A DNA stretch of 64,000 nucleotides from Kingdonia uniflora (lineage: Eukaryota > Streptophyta > Magnoliopsida > Ranunculales > Circaeasteraceae): the NCBI GenBank assembly GCA_014058105.1, contig JACGCM010001123.1, positions 248,001 through 312,000 on the forward strand, written 5' to 3'. The notes below the pieces were generated by a model that saw only the letters and a program-made list of their open reading frames with translations, was not told the DNA's origin and searched no databases. How positions within the stretch are numbered: position 1 is the stretch's first letter; the number at the start of each line of letters is the position of its first letter. A program made the translations under genes and the position numbers. Below are positions 1 through 12,480 of the stretch, one piece after another.

Positions 1-2240
1 GCATTGAGGCAACTGGATCTATATTAGTTGACGTGTTTGTAAATCTATTGCAACGAGACCGCGCCAAGTGCCAATCACGCTAAGGTAGACCGTAGGTTAC
101 ATAAGCTCATATAAGGAAAGAGAATGACATATCCATTAAGACATCAACTAGACAAGGCTATTTTTGCTGGCTGAAGAGCTGAACAACTATGTACCTATGT
201 AGAAGTGGACTGTCATTGGCATGGAATCAGGAAGCGAAGGCAGAGCTTTCCTATGCTTAAGGCTGTGTCACAAATTCAACAAGTTCGGGAAACTCGACTA
301 CATAAACTTTTGGACTACTTGATCAATCTCGATCCAACTATATGTTGCAAACTTCACTACATATCTTTCCTTCATTAGAGATCGTATGGATGCAACGTAG
401 TTCCTACAAACCCCGCAATTACCATATTATACAAAACTCATTTCGAGTACGCTAAAAGCATTGCATTCCATGAGAAAATATCTCTTTGGGGCATTTTATC
501 AAATAGTTTCCGAGAATCAAATACATCCCCCCCCCAGACTTTGCATAAAGGTGTAAGAGACGGTTGTAAAGAAATGTGTCGTTGGGTTTAAATGAGTGAT
601 GGTCCATGTGGTGAGACTGTAATCTCTTAGCTTGAGTTACGTCGTTTGAACGAACGCATTCGAGCAAGAGACGACTGTAAGCGGCTTCGACTCAGGCGAA
701 GCCACCACGAAGTGGAGAGTAAGTCCACAGCTTGGCTAAGCTTCAACTTTGATGCTGATGTCATAGTTTTTTTTAGTTATTTTCATGAGGCATCTCCAAT
801 GGAGGTCTAATAGTAGGGGAGCTTTATAAGCAAGAAGATGTTTAATTAGGTTTTATGAACTCTTAGTGTTTTAACAAAATGGGGCCGTAGATGAAAGATA
901 AAATAATCGAAAAGATCTCTCAAATATATTTTGGTTCAAAAGTTCTTTCTCTTTTTGGGAGTCTCCGGTGCCTTTGGAGTTGTACAGTTAGTTTGATGAT
1001 GGGCCCCACATCCTTGCCACCACCAAATTATAAAACTACCCTTCAACTTTATTGCTACTTGTTGAGTAACCAACAAATAAAGAAGGCAACAAATGTGGAG
1101 GGCAGTTACAAGCAAGCAAATCATCAAGACCTAAAATAAAATTAAAGTTGAGCTTGGATTGTGGGGTCGGACAATTTCATTCAAACAGGTTATCATTTTA
1201 TAAGAAGCTGACATCATCAAGGTCTTAAATAAAGTGTACCAATCCAAGGCAAAGATCGTAAAGTTTTGCTAAGTTCTATTGGGTACACGGTTTCGGTTTT
1301 TGATTTCTCTTATAATTTGATCGTTGAAAAAAAAATATAAATAAAAAATAGAGTAATTTTTTTTTTAATCTTTTCCTTCTCCCTTAGAGTGACTTGTAGT
1401 GAGGAAAACTTGTACTCTTGAATGTTAAATGTTAAGTGTTAAGTGTAATTAAAGTGAGGGTACAAGTATAATTTTTTTTTGCAGGGGCTATATTGAAACC
1501 CACATCCGGGAAGGACCTCTCTACAACGCTTACTTGAGCTAGAGAGCCTAGGTGTGCCATCTCAACGATTTTACTAGGGTAAACAACGAGCCCCTAAAAA
1601 GGCCGCTTTACAGGTACTTTCCTCCACCACACTCTCTTGTGAAGTGGTCAATTTTTGTTCATGTGTCTGATGTTTGTGCACTTTTAAATTCGAACATTAG
1701 ATAAAGGGCAAACAAAAAGTTGGATTTCATCACCCGTGTGTGGCACCGCACACTAGGACCTTAAGAGGTCATGACCCGGTTTAACATTTCCAGAATAAGA
1801 CATTGACTTTAAAAGAAACCAAAATTAATCCATAAAATACAAGATAGACAAAAAGGCTTATAGAGCTCGGACCGGGAGCATTAGGAACGCGCTCATTAAG
1901 ACCCCTGATAGTGGTTACGTTTATCTGGAGAAAGTACGTTCCCTGGCATAACTAGTGTAGAAAATTAATTCTAAGCGGTTTGCCCCACTTTCTAGTACAG
2001 GTCTTTCTAGGTGACTAAAACTGAATGCAAGTTATTGCTAAAACGAATATACGCAACTCAATGTGCGAACTGATCCACTGTCAGAAATAGGAGCAATCAA
2101 ACTCTGAGACTAGGTTCACAACTTAACCTTAATTAAGGCCCATCTGGAAAGGTTGTTGTATTTATTTTTATGCACCTCATTCTTGTGTGATCATCAGAGT
2201 GCGTACATCAATTAGTGTGTGAAAGAATGATTTCGAGGGC
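1..2240. other. Gene-poor left flank
   Basis: No intact gene was found here. The stretch holds one broken PPR fragment on the minus strand (listed separately), a short C homopolymer near 530, and AT-rich DNA. No copy of the Athila LTR found at 9166-10298 is visible, and no TGGCGCC-type primer binding site, although a 5' LTR would be expected around here. It is either unrelated DNA that replaced the element's 5' end or a region too decayed to recognise by eye. Confidence 0.5.
530..715 (-). pseudogene. PPR-protein gene fragment
   Basis: The minus strand encodes a stretch that reads like the N-terminal start of plant PLS-class pentatricopeptide repeat proteins, with recognisable pieces such as LECVRSNDVTQAKRLQSH and FLYNRLLHLYAKSG. 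PPR proteins bind organellar RNA in mitochondria or chloroplasts. Only about one repeat is present. It is followed by unrelated residues and a stop, and the upstream coding sequence is in another frame. No full PPR array exists nearby, so this is a relic or a captured fragment and not a functional gene. Confidence 0.55.
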
Positions 2241-2493
2241 CTAGGTGTCATCTTGAAAGGCTTAGAGAATCTGATTTGATAGATATTCTGATCCACTTCG
2301 AGGTAGGAGAGTCAACCCAACTGGAGATGCCAATCTCCATTGATACAAGAGACCATGCAAACCTTACCCGTAGGGAACTCTTCCCTGTTGAGGGTGAGTT
2401 AGAAAATTTTGATTTCCCCATCTCTCCCTTGAGACTCAATTTGAGTCTAATTTCCTCATTCACTCGGTTTAGTTCTCCACCCCAATCATTTTA

Positions 2494-3605
2494 TATGGGA
2501 GATGCCAATGATAATGAGAATGGTCAGGGACCCGTGCGAATTCCTCTTAAGGATCACATGTTCCCAAAAATGACAAATCATACCTCGTGCATTATTTTTT
2601 AACTCTTACCACTGGGCAATTTAAACGTAGGTATGCGTCCATCAATTCATTGCCAAAATTCTCAAGAGGAGAAGATGAGAACCCATACGCTCATGTTAGG
2701 GATTTTGATGACTTAATGTTCCTCCAAAAGTATAGGAATGAGAACGAAATGGAGGCCATGAAACTCAAGTTGCTTCTCTTTTTTTTACTAGGTAAAGCTA
2801 AGAGTTGGCTTCAAGCTCTGCGGCCAAAATCAATCACGAGTTTTGAGATGCTTACTAAAGCCTTTTACAAGAAATTTTTCTCTCTTGAGAAAATTGAGAC
2901 TCTCCATAGGGCCATTCTTAGGATTACCCAACTTCATGAAGAAAGCTTAAAAGATTATCTTGAGAGATATAAAGGACTGATCCTACAATGCCCTCATCAC
3001 GGTATCGACTCATGGGTCCTAACTAGAAATCTTTATAATAGATTAGATGTCGAAACCAAGAGAACTGTAGAATCATTTTGCTTAGGAAAATTCACTGATA
3101 AGGATGATGTAGAGGGTTTGGACTTCTTAGAAGAGATGGCTGAAAATTTTCAAACCTGGGGAAACATGAGAGAAACTGATATGCAAGAAAATAGGGGGGA
3201 GTAATGCCTTTGGAGTTGGATCTAACTCCAATTCAGAAGCTATCATGCTGAGATGTAAGCTTGTGCTGCGTGTGACGATGTTGGACACTATACTCAAGAT
3301 TGCCCTTTGATTCATGAAATTAGGGAAACCAGGAAGGATCTGGTCAATATATTTTATCAAAACCTTCCTCTTTCCCTTATAACCAGTCACATCATCAAGG
3401 AAATTCTTCAAGATGGAATAATTTGAATAACTATTCTAGTAGACCGTATTACCAAGGGAGAAATTCAAATCAAAATCAAGGTGGTACATCCTTTAATCCC
3501 AATCACCACCTTTTCAGCAAAATGTTCCTTACGTTCCTCCTTAGAATAGGAAACCATCTTCGGATGATGGCATCCAAGCCCTATTACAATCCAACAACAA
3601 GTTGA
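2494..3605 (+). pseudogene. Athila gag (capsid-like protein), frameshifted
   Basis: The segment encodes the Retrotrans_gag fold, the structural protein of the particle. The recognisable part is 2630-3190, with YAHVRDFDDLM, GKAKSWLQALRPKSITSF and LILQCPHHGIDSW as landmarks. A likely start is ATG at 2494 (MGDANDNENG), which runs into a stop near 2602. The main block resumes in another frame from 2587, so one frameshift separates the N-terminus from the core. The C-terminal part (3423-3605) is rich in Asn, Gln and Tyr, as in many gag tails. Non-functional. Confidence 0.75.
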
Positions 3606-4229
3606 TGCAACAATTCATGCAAATGAATCAACAATCCATAACTTGAATAGAGACATCAATTGCTCAACTGGCATCTGGGTTAAGTACTAGAGACAAAGGT
3701 ACATTTCCAAGTCAAACCCAACCCAATCTGAAGGATCAAATTGAGAGTTTACACCGTGATCAGGCAAATGCGGTGATCATACTTAAAAGTGGAAAGACTG
3801 TAGACAATAAAGTTAGGATGCCTGAGGATGAATCACGTGAAAGTCTTAATCCTAATACTAAGAAAGTTGTAGAAGGGGAGAACCTATGTGTGAAGAAGCC
3901 TCTTTTGTTGAGAAAGAGACCGGGCAGGTCTCGCTAAGTGATAAGATTATTAAAAATGATCTGCCTAGAATTCCAAGAGTACCTTTTCCCCCAACGGTTT
4001 TTAGTCAATAGGAAGAACATTCCTGATGATGAGGTAAATGAGATGTTCAAGAATCTTAAGATCACTATTCCTTTTCTCGATACGTTACGACAGATTCCTT
4101 CATATGCAAACATCTCAAGGACCTCTGCACGTTCAAGAAACGTATGAATGTTTCCAAGAAAGCTTTCAATGTCTATGACAGTAAAAATGGTATTCAATTG
4201 AATGCTTAGGTTAGCTCTATAATCTTGAA

Positions 4230-5193
4230 CAAAGCACCCATGAAATACAAAGATCGAGGAATACTGACAATTTCTTATCACATAGGGACAAATCACATCA
4301 GGAAAGCCTTACTTGATCTAGGCGCCAGTATTAACTTGATCCCTTATTCAATATATGAGCAGCTAGGTCTAGAAGGACTAAAATCAACACATAGAGCCTT
4401 GTAACTAGTTGATCGATCCATTAAAATTCCTAGGGGAGTTATGATGGATGTACTTGTCCTGGTTGACAATTTTTTTTATCCCGTGGACTTCGTGGTCCTT
4501 GACACAAACCTGGTAAAAGACCCAAATAGTAAAATACATGTGATTCTTGGCCGACCTTTCTTGGCCACCACTAATACGTTGATCAATTACCGTAGTGGAG
4601 CTATGAAATTGACTTATGGGAATATGACCATCGATTTGAATATCTTCAATGCAACTCATACTCCGTTTGAAGATGAACCCGATGAGTATAACATGCTTGG
4701 TACTGTTGTAAACAATACATTTCATTGTTCTAATCCTAGGGACCCGTTAGAAGCTTGTCTTGCACATTTTGGAGAGGACTTTGGCTTTGACGACCTCATT
4801 ACTAAGGCTAATGTCTTGTTAGATTTTGTTCCTATTTTGGATAGCAATGATAACGTTGAAATGATGAAAGTCAAAGATCATGTTCCAGAAGCGAAGGAAG
4901 TACCAGCTAGGTTAGAACTTAAACCTCTTCTTGAAAATCTCAAATATGTCTATCTAGGTCCTAATGTGACTTTTCCATCTATCATAGTATTCGACCTAAA
5001 ACCTGATAATGAAGAGAAATTAATGCTTGTATTAAAGGGAAACACAAAAGCTCTTGGATGGAACATTTCATATATTAAGGGTATTAGTCCTTCTGTGTGC
5101 ATGTACAAAATAAAACTCAAGAATAATGCCAAGAAGTCCAAAGAAGAACAACGACGGCTTAACCCGACTATGGCTGAGGTTGTGAGAAAATAA
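4230..5193 (+). pseudogene. Athila aspartic protease and protease-RT linker
   Basis: At about 4240-4410 the plus strand encodes a retropepsin-like region with the active-site version typical of Athila (LLDLGASINLIPYS), followed by YEQLGLEGL. A stop at about 4402 separates it from the following open frame (4441-5193), which continues the fold with VILGRPFLATTNTLI and then a linker leading into RT. The protease would cut the gag-pol polyprotein. The break between the active site and the rest makes it inactive. Confidence 0.7.
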
Positions 5194-6440
5194 ATTTTGA
5201 AACTGCTTGACGCTGGGATCATTTATCCTATTTCTGACATCCCATGGGTAAGCTCAATTCATGTTGTTCCTAAAAAGTCTGGAATCACTGTTGTGTAGAA
5301 TAATCACAATGATTTTGTCCCCACTCGTATGACCACAGGGTGGCAAGTGTGTATAGACTATTAAAAACTAAATTCGGTCACTCGAAAAGATCATTTTTCC
5401 TTGTCATTCATGGATCAAATGCTTGAACATTTCGCCGTTCATGAATACTATTATTTTCTTGATGGGTATTCTAGGTACAATCAAATAACCATCGTTCCAG
5501 AGGACCAAGAGAAAACCACGTTTACTTGTCCTTTTGGCACTTTTGCCTATCACCGCATGCCATTTGGGTAATGCAATGCTCTGACAACATTCAACGATGT
5601 ATGTTGAGCATCTTCTCTGACATGGCTGAGCGTTTCCTTGAGGTTTTCATGGATGATTTCTCCCTCTTTGGAGATTTTTTTGACCAATGTTTCCAGCACT
5701 TATCTCTTGTTCTTGCTAGGTGTCAACAGAAAAATCTTGTTCTAAATTGGGGAAAATGTCACTTCATGGAAAAAAAAAAGGTATAGTATTAGGACATGTC
5801 ATATCAGCAAAGGGAATCGAAGTAGATAAAGTTAAAATTGATGTCATTTCCAGTCTCCCTCCCCCACGAACAGTCAAGGACGTTCGTTCATTCTTGGGGC
5901 ATGCAGAATTTTATTGACATTTTGTTCCTGAGTTTAGCAAAATTGCTCGACCCCTCAGCAATCTCCTCGCCAAGGACACCACCTTTTCATTCGATGATTC
6001 GTATCTTAAAGCTTTTGAGAATCTCCAGAAACGTCTAACATCATCACCCATCATCCAACCTCCAAATTTGAATAAACCTTTCGAGTTGATGAGTGACGTA
6101 TCTGACTATGCCATTGGTGCAGTCTTGGCACAATACATTGATAACCTTTCGCGTGCTATCTATTATGCCAGTAAAACTCTTAATGGTGCGTAACTCAATT
6201 GCACAACCACATAGAAAGAACTTATAGCGATAGTCTTTGCTCTAGAAAATTTTTGTTCTTATCTCATAGGTTCTAAAGTAATAGTCTATATGGATCATCC
6301 TGCTATTAAACACCTTCTCTCTAAGAAGGACACCAAACAACGCATAATCCAATGGATATTATTACTTCAGGAGTTTGATATCGAGATTCGGGATAAAAAA
6401 AAGGTCTCGAGAATGTGGTAGTTGACTACCTTTCTTAAAT
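5194..6440 (+). pseudogene. Athila reverse transcriptase and RNase H
   Basis: The RT palm motifs are readable across several frames: VSSIHVVPKKSG-like text near 5250, SFMDQMLEHF and YSRYNQITIVPEDQEKTTF around 5410-5525, the catalytic FMDDFSLFG at about 5647-5673 and the thumb start LPPPRTVKDVRSFLGH at 5856-5903. RNase H follows at about 6060-6440 ([40 protein letters not shown]). Frameshifts at about 5569, 5780 and 5915 and in-frame stops inactivate it. The RT fold and motif spacing are those of Ty3/gypsy pol. Confidence 0.85.
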
Positions 6441-6699
6441 AAACAATGATTCTTCAGGTAAGTCGTTACCTATTCCTGAGTCCTTTCTTGATGAGAAAGT
6501 CATGTCCATTCACTCTATGTCTTCTATACCATGGTCTACGGACATAGCAAATTATCTTGCCACCTGACACTTTCCTAGTTTTTGGACCAAGCCAGATAAG
6601 AATAAATTTCTTAGTGAGACCCAACACTTCTTTTGGGATGACCCGTACCTGTTCAAATATTGTTCTGATCAAATCATTAGAAGATGTGGCCCAGATTAC

Positions 6700-7801
6700 G
6701 AGCATACCAAAGTCATAGAATTTTGTCACTCCCAAGCTTGTGGTGGTCACTTCAGCTCCAAAAAGACCTCTGCAGAAATTTTACAGTATGGATTTTATTG
6801 GCCTACCTTATTTCGTAACATTCACGAATTTTGCAAGGCTTGTGATAGATGTTAGAGAATGGGAGCCTTGTCCCATAGGAATATGATGCCCATAAACCCA
6901 ATTTTGATCATTGAACCATTCGATGTTTGGGGCATTGACTTTATGGGTACCTTTACCCCATTTTATGAGTTAATGTGTCTAAGTGGGTTAAAGCTATTCC
7001 TACCAGATAGTTTGGTTGTTATCATATTTATTAAAGAGAACATTTTCTCTCGTTTTGGTACACCGAGGGCGATAATTAGTTATGGGGTGCGGGGTGGATC
7101 GTATTTCAACAGTCGAATGTTTGTGAACTTAATGAAGATATTTAGAGTAACACATAAAGTTGCTACACCCTACCATCCGCAGACTAGTGGGCAAGTGGAG
7201 ATTTCCAATCATGAAATTAATAATATTCTTTATAAAAATGGTAAAACCAAACCGCAAAGACTGGTCAACAAGACTAAATGATGTTCTTTGGGAATATCAT
7301 ACTACTTTTAAGACACCTATTGGAATGCCCCCTTACTGACTAGTCTATTAAAAGGTGTGTCACCTTCTAGTTAAGTTAGAACACCGTGCCTATTGGGCAA
7401 TAAAGGCCTCGAACTTTGACATTGGGAAGGCCGATTTGTATCGCAAGCTTCAACTCGATGAGTTAAAAGAACTACAGAATGATGCATACCATTCAACAAA
7501 GACTTACAAGGAACGCATGAAAGCGTTTTACGACATAAACATTTCACAAAAATCATTTGAATCAAACCAAAAAGTCTTGTTGTATTCTTCAAGGTTGTAT
7601 TTATTTCTTGGTAAACTGCGATCACGATGGACCGGGCCTCTCATTGTTAAAGCGGTATATCCACATGGGGCGGTTAAGGTTGAAGAACCGAGTACTGACA
7701 AAGTACAAATAGTGAATGGGCAAAGGCTTAAGCATTATTATAAACCATTAAGCTATACCAATGAAGACTTAAAACTTTTAGACCCCGTTTATGAGGACTG
7801 A
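6700..7801 (+). pseudogene. Athila integrase
   Basis: The zinc-binding N-terminus is readable at 6720-6855 (FCHSQACGGHFSSKKT, then CKACDRC with the last Cys codon followed by a stop). The catalytic core occupies 6859-7281, with FDVWGIDFMGTF and TPYHPQTSGQVEISNHEI, and the C-terminal part runs to the stop at 7801 (RSRWTGPLIVKAVYPHGAV). The enzyme would insert the cDNA into the genome. The stop at the second Cys pair, a deletion in the core (the segment after LFLPDSLVV is shortened) and a frameshift near 7280-7355 show it is dead. Confidence 0.8.
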
Positions 7802-9165
7802 CATCCTTCTAACCTGGCTCTCACTCAATTTAGGGGTACCTCATTTCGTCTGGCTGAAGACAGTAAACTTAATGCTAATTGGGAGGCAACCTAAGTCATA
7901 TCAGGTACTATGTTCATATTTTATTCCCCATCATTTAAGGTATGTTTTTGGGCATTGAGGACAATGCTTCATACAAGTTTGGGGGTGGGGTAAAATCGTT
8001 CACATTTTTCATACATCTTAAAGAAAAGAGAGGTTATTATGGTAATTTATGAGACTCTTTGACAGATTTCTAAAACTTAAAAATATTTGATTGTAAAAAC
8101 CATAAAATTTAATTTTTTTACCGAATATATGCTTAGAAAATGTTAGAGCACTATCCTAAGCTAGATATATTATCCTTTAATTAGAAGAAGTTTCAAGTTA
8201 ATTGATATTTCTCAAAAAAATTGTACTTAACGGTAGTGCGGCATTTATTACTTTTGTTAGAATTTTGACCAATCTAAGGGAATTAGTATTTGGAGATAGG
8301 AATGATCTACTACAAGGGAAACAACTGCTTAAGAATAACTTCGGTCCTTAAATAATAAAGTAAGGATTTCTATAAGCCAAAATAGCTCTAAAAAAAACTT
8401 TCACGATGCAAGGGTACTCGCAGAATTTAGAACTGAAAGATAAGAACTATCACCAATCTCGAGTATGGCCATGAACTATGTGAAAGGAGCAAGAAAAATG
8501 TCTACTTGTGAGAATTCCGAGTCTAGGTCACGAAGGGGCACCAAACCCCGGCAACCTAAGTCAACTAGTCGAGATTGCCAACCGAAAACTTATATACGGA
8601 GGCTTCACCAAGGAAAGAAAATATCAAAATAAAAAGGCTTATAGTTATTCCCCAAAATCAATAACAGATTTTGAATTGACTAAAGCAACTGACCGTTGGA
8701 TTTGTTTTACGAAATACGAGGCGACTGGATATTGACTCAAGAACTTCAAGATAAAGTTGTTTGTGTAATAACTATTTTCACTACACTCGAGGGTATTAGA
8801 AAAATATTTAAAATTTCAACTAATTATTGAATAATATCTCAAGCTTCAAATAGTTTTCTGGGATCTTCGAGTTAAATATTTGTGAAAGAAATAAATTTTA
8901 AATTATTAAATATTTATGTCATTGTCAAATGTTGACAAGTTGATGAAGTGACCTAAAAAGTTTCTAAACTACTATAATACCCTTATTGACTTTTTTGGGT
9001 ATAGTCACTGCAAACCTTCATGAGACAAAACTCGTCTTATAGTTGTAACATATAGGTTTAACGGCTTGTTGCATACGCTAAATGCAATCGTCTTAACCAC
9101 GAAAGAATTATGTTTTTATTCTTTTCTTTGCTCGAGGACTAGCAAACTTTAAGTTTGAGGGTATT
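7802..9165 (+). other. Athila 3' non-coding region with two polypurine-like tracts
   Basis: No credible gene lies here; the longest open frame is 75 codons (8508-8735) and matches nothing I know. Two similar G-rich blocks are present. One is near 7970-7988, preceded by the phrase TTGAGGACAATG. The second, at about 9131-9161, is preceded by CTCGAGGACTAGCAAA and ends directly at the LTR start. The second sits where the functional polypurine tract must be. The first looks like a decayed or alternative copy. The envelope-like gene found in some Athila elements is absent. Confidence 0.6.
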
Positions 9166-10298
9166 TGATGGGCATGTAAAATGACCACTTTTCCCCTATG
9201 ACTTACTGTTTATTATCCTTAATTTTATTATTAAACATGACTTATAAAACAATTTTTGCATTTCAGGTTACATGAAGCTCATTTACCAAATATGTGCAAA
9301 TACCAGGATGTATAACTCAAAAGATGAACTGCTGGAGAAGGATGTAGAGTTGTCAAGCACAAAGGTCCCACATGGGGAGGTTACATTTTAGAAGATAACT
9401 CTTGGAGGTTACATTTTTATTTATATTCATTGCATAGGTTACAATTTCATATTAAATATAAAAAACCTCTCCTTCATCTATAAAAGGAGAGGCGGTGAGC
9501 TCATAAGATCATCCAAAAAAAACTTGGGAAAATTGTAGTAGAGTGTAAGAATAGAGCATTGTTGGAGAAGTTGAAGCAAAGTTGAAGCTTTCTTCCTTGC
9601 TTGAAAGTCTCATTTTAATATAATAAACTGTATTTTTCTTTTCATCCTCTTATTTCTCATGTCAAAGTATTCTCAATGTTTATGTTTTAGTTTATTTACT
9701 ATGTCTAGCTAAATCTCTCCTCTAGGGAGGGATAAAGCCAAGAATGTATTAAATATGTAGACTCATATATGCACTTACCCATATGAGCTTATTGTGAATG
9801 CTCATCTCTATATTGCTATGGTTGTATTATTGGTCTATGTCTAAGTAATATAGACCAAGTTTTGCGATTACAAATATAGTTTGATTAATAATCTTAAGGT
9901 TTTTATATTATTCACACTTAATGCCCGATTTTCAAGAGATTAACGGTTTGTAGTTAACACTTATGCGTTTTCACATTCCGTATTTTTCACACTTGAAGAT
10001 TTTGTATTTTGTATAGTTTAAAAAAGAATTACACGATAAAAGATGAACTAGCTTGACTTGAGGTCGTAAAAATAAATTTCTAACTACGAGTAAATCATGT
10101 GTAGTTTATATATCTAGTATTATTTGTGGTGGATTCTTTTCCCTAGATTTTATTTTTGATTACAGCCATATCATTGATTTTTGTGGTTTAACAACCTTAG
10201 ATTACTAAAACACAAACCAAAACTATTTATATTCCCATTCGGAAGTGAACGACACTCGATTTTAACCCTTACTAAACACCGAATTTTGACCGTTATCA
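9166..10298 (+). repeat. 3' LTR of the Athila-type element
   Basis: It begins TGATGGGCATG right after the purine-rich tract and ends CCGTTATCA, giving a 1133-bp repeat with TG...CA ends and imperfect TGATGG/TTATCA terminal inverted bases. A TATA-like box CTATAAAAGG lies at 9478-9487 and would set the transcript start in a complete element. It is identified by position and ends only, because no second copy exists in the window for comparison. Confidence 0.65.
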
Positions 10299-10349
10299 CC
10301 CACCTTGGGCCGGATCTAACTCCTAACACTTAGCAAAAAAATAATCTTT

Positions 10350-10537
10350 TGTTATGAACAAAAGCTAATGCAACTATCTAATATCACAATCACAAAGAAA
10401 GAGAAAAGGTAGGCATTTATTAGGTTAACTTAGGTTACATAATACAAAGTCTTTATAACTTAAAACTCTCTAGGTTAGAAGTCGGTGGGCAACCGAATCC
10501 CAGTTAGGGTTGGTCCCAAACCGAATGGTTCTTAACA
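10350..10537 (-). repeat. 3' LTR of Copia-1
   Basis: On the minus strand it reads TGTTAAGAACCATTCGG... and ends ...TTCATAACA, so the termini are TGTTA/TAACA inverted repeats. The same body (taggttaacttaggttac, gtcggtgggcaaccgaa) occurs in the copy at 17235-17440. The 5-bp TSD TCTTT is at 10345-10349. Confidence 0.88.
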
Positions 10538-10549
10538 CTCTCCCTTTGG
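10538..10549 (-). other. Polypurine tract of Copia-1
   Basis: On the minus strand CCAAAGGGAGAG ends directly at the first base of the 3' LTR. This is the expected primer for plus-strand DNA synthesis and confirms the orientation of the element. Confidence 0.75.
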
Positions 10550-10725
10550 GGTGTCAACATCTAGACGACTTGCCTCATCAAAACCTCCATTTAGCAAAAC
10601 CCTTTGGGCAAAAAGTTATACAAGGAAAGAGTGCAATCCTATGTCACAGATAGGTGGTGGGCGCGTATAACATTGCCTCATCAAAACCTCCAACTAGTAA
10701 AATCTTTAAGGAAATAACTGTGCTA

Positions 10726-11480
10726 TCAGGAAAAAGAGTATAACTCGCATGTGCCCATATCAGGTGAAAATAACTCCCCCTGACGTCTATCTTCCAGAGA
10801 TGTGTCTCCAAGAGACGTCAATAAATATAAACTTCGCATGCCTATTCCGTGTACCAATTTCTTGAATGTAGGATATGTAAGAGCCTTCGTGAATAAGTCT
10901 GCTAAGTTGTCTTCTGAACGTATTTGAACAACATCAATTTCATTTGTCCTCTGTAATTCGTGAATATGGAAGAACTTCGGTAAAATATGTTTGGTCATGT
11001 CTCCCTTGGTAAATCATCCTTTAACTTGAACGATGCAAGCAACATTGTCTTCATATAGAGTAGTAAGGTCCTTCAAGACATAATTTATTCTACAAATTTT
11101 GTTGATGTGATTTACCGTAGAGCGTAACCAAAAACATTCTCTACCAGCTTTGTGAAATGCAAGAATTTTTGTACAATTTAAAGAGGCAACCACCATCGTC
11201 TATTTCACTGATCTCCGTGATATCACTGTATTAGCATACAAGAACGCATATCTCGATTGAGATCGACCTTTATGAGGGTCTAAAAAATATCCTGCGTTGA
11301 CGTACCCTATCAAGTCTATTGTACCTTTCAGGTATCGCAGAATGTGCTTGATCCCATTCTAGTGCCTTTGGGTATGAACAGAATTGTGGTGAGCCAAGCA
11401 GTTCACCACGAATGAGATATTGGGTCTAGTATACCCAACTAAGTATAGCAAAGTACCAATTACTTCTAGATAAGGCACCT
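10726..11480 (-). pseudogene. Copia-1 RNase H
   Basis: The C-terminal end of Copia RNase H is clear at 10726-10998: KHILPKFFHIHELQ, EIDVVQIRSEDNLADLFTKA and the tail KLVHGIGMRSL. The upstream part (11014-11196, with YEDNVACIVQ) is in another frame. The enzyme would remove the RNA template during cDNA synthesis. Stops and frameshifts throughout; non-functional. Confidence 0.8.
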
Positions 11481-12480
11481 AGGGGCCTAGGAATTCCTCC
11501 CCCTTATCAGGAGGGCGGAAGATGTCCTTCTCCACATCCAAGTGGCAAACTTCCATAAGCGCCTTAGTACTATGTACTGCATCCATACCAAATCGTTTGA
11601 GGATCCGCTCGGTATATGTCGCTTGGTGGACGAGTATGCTACTACCAAGGTGTTATCTGCAAATCGAGACAGTACTTGGTTTTGCCACGGTCTTTCATTT
11701 CAAATTTCATCTTAAGGTATTCGGTGGCACTCATTTTCTCCCCCGAAGTTCCGCAGATATTCAGATCATCGACATATACTGTAATGATGGCAAACCTAGT
11801 TTCAGTCTTCTTAATGAAAACGCACGGGCATATATCATTATTTGCGGAGCCCTCGGCCTCTAAATATTCAGTCAATTTATTATGCCACATGAGCCCTGAT
11901 TGTTTCAAACAGTACAGTGACTTATCCAGTTTTATAATGTACACACCCCGTATATCTGGCTTTATTAGTTATGAAAGCTTATACCCCTCGGGTAGCTTCA
12001 TGTAGATATCCGTATGTAATTTCTTATATAGACACACGGTAACTGCAAATAAGACACATGCCCAGATTGTCCTCAACAACTGGCAGACAAATCAGATAAT
12101 GGAACATTATAGCGTCCATGAACAGAGAGTAAGTTTTATCATAATCAATGTCAGGTCTTTGTAAGAGGCCCTGCCTAACTAGTCCTTCCTTGTATCTTAC
12201 TATCTCTTCGTGTTCATCAAGTTTTCATACAAATACCCATTTATAACTAACAGGCTTTATGGTCTCATGCCTACAGATGATAGGTCTGAACACTTAGCAT
12301 TTTACTAGCGAGCTGAGCTTAGGTTGGATCACAGATTTACATTTTGCCTAATCTTTATGATTACGACACTCGTCAATCGTAAGGGGTTCTTGAATGTTAT
12401 CCTCAATAGCGAGCATAGTAGGAAATGTGAATACGTTATTGAAAACAACTTTAGAACGTTCCCAAGTTGTACCATTATAG
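11481..12480 (-). pseudogene. Copia-1 reverse transcriptase
   Basis: The minus-strand frame 11642-11944 carries Copia RT hallmarks: SLYCLKQSGLMWHNKL, then the catalytic YVDDLNICG followed by EYLKMKFEMKD. More N-terminal RT text lies in other frames up to about 12480. The YVDD catalytic pair itself is intact but the reading frame is broken on both sides. Confidence 0.8.

Larger units (their letters stand above)
2276..10298 (+). mobile_element. Athila-type Ty3/gypsy retrotransposon, decayed, 5' LTR missing
   Basis: Domains run in the order gag, aspartic protease, reverse transcriptase, RNase H, integrase, non-coding 3' region, 3' LTR, which is the Ty3/gypsy order. The protease site DLGASINL, the RT block with FTCPFGTFAYHRMPFG and FMDDFSLFG, and the long spacer between integrase and LTR fit the Athila lineage. 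Every domain has frameshifts and stops, so the element cannot make its proteins. The 3' LTR ends in GTTATCA, 51 bp before the next element. No matching 5' LTR is seen, so the left boundary given is only where recognisable coding begins. Confidence 0.85.

Noticed and set aside
8508..8735. Possible envelope-like gene of the Athila element
   Set aside because: Only 75 codons, no membrane segment or conserved motif; the rest of the spacer is full of stops.
11522..12005. Plus-strand open frames over the Copia-1 RT
   Set aside because: They are complementary to the clear RT sequence with YVDD on the minus strand and have no motifs of their own.
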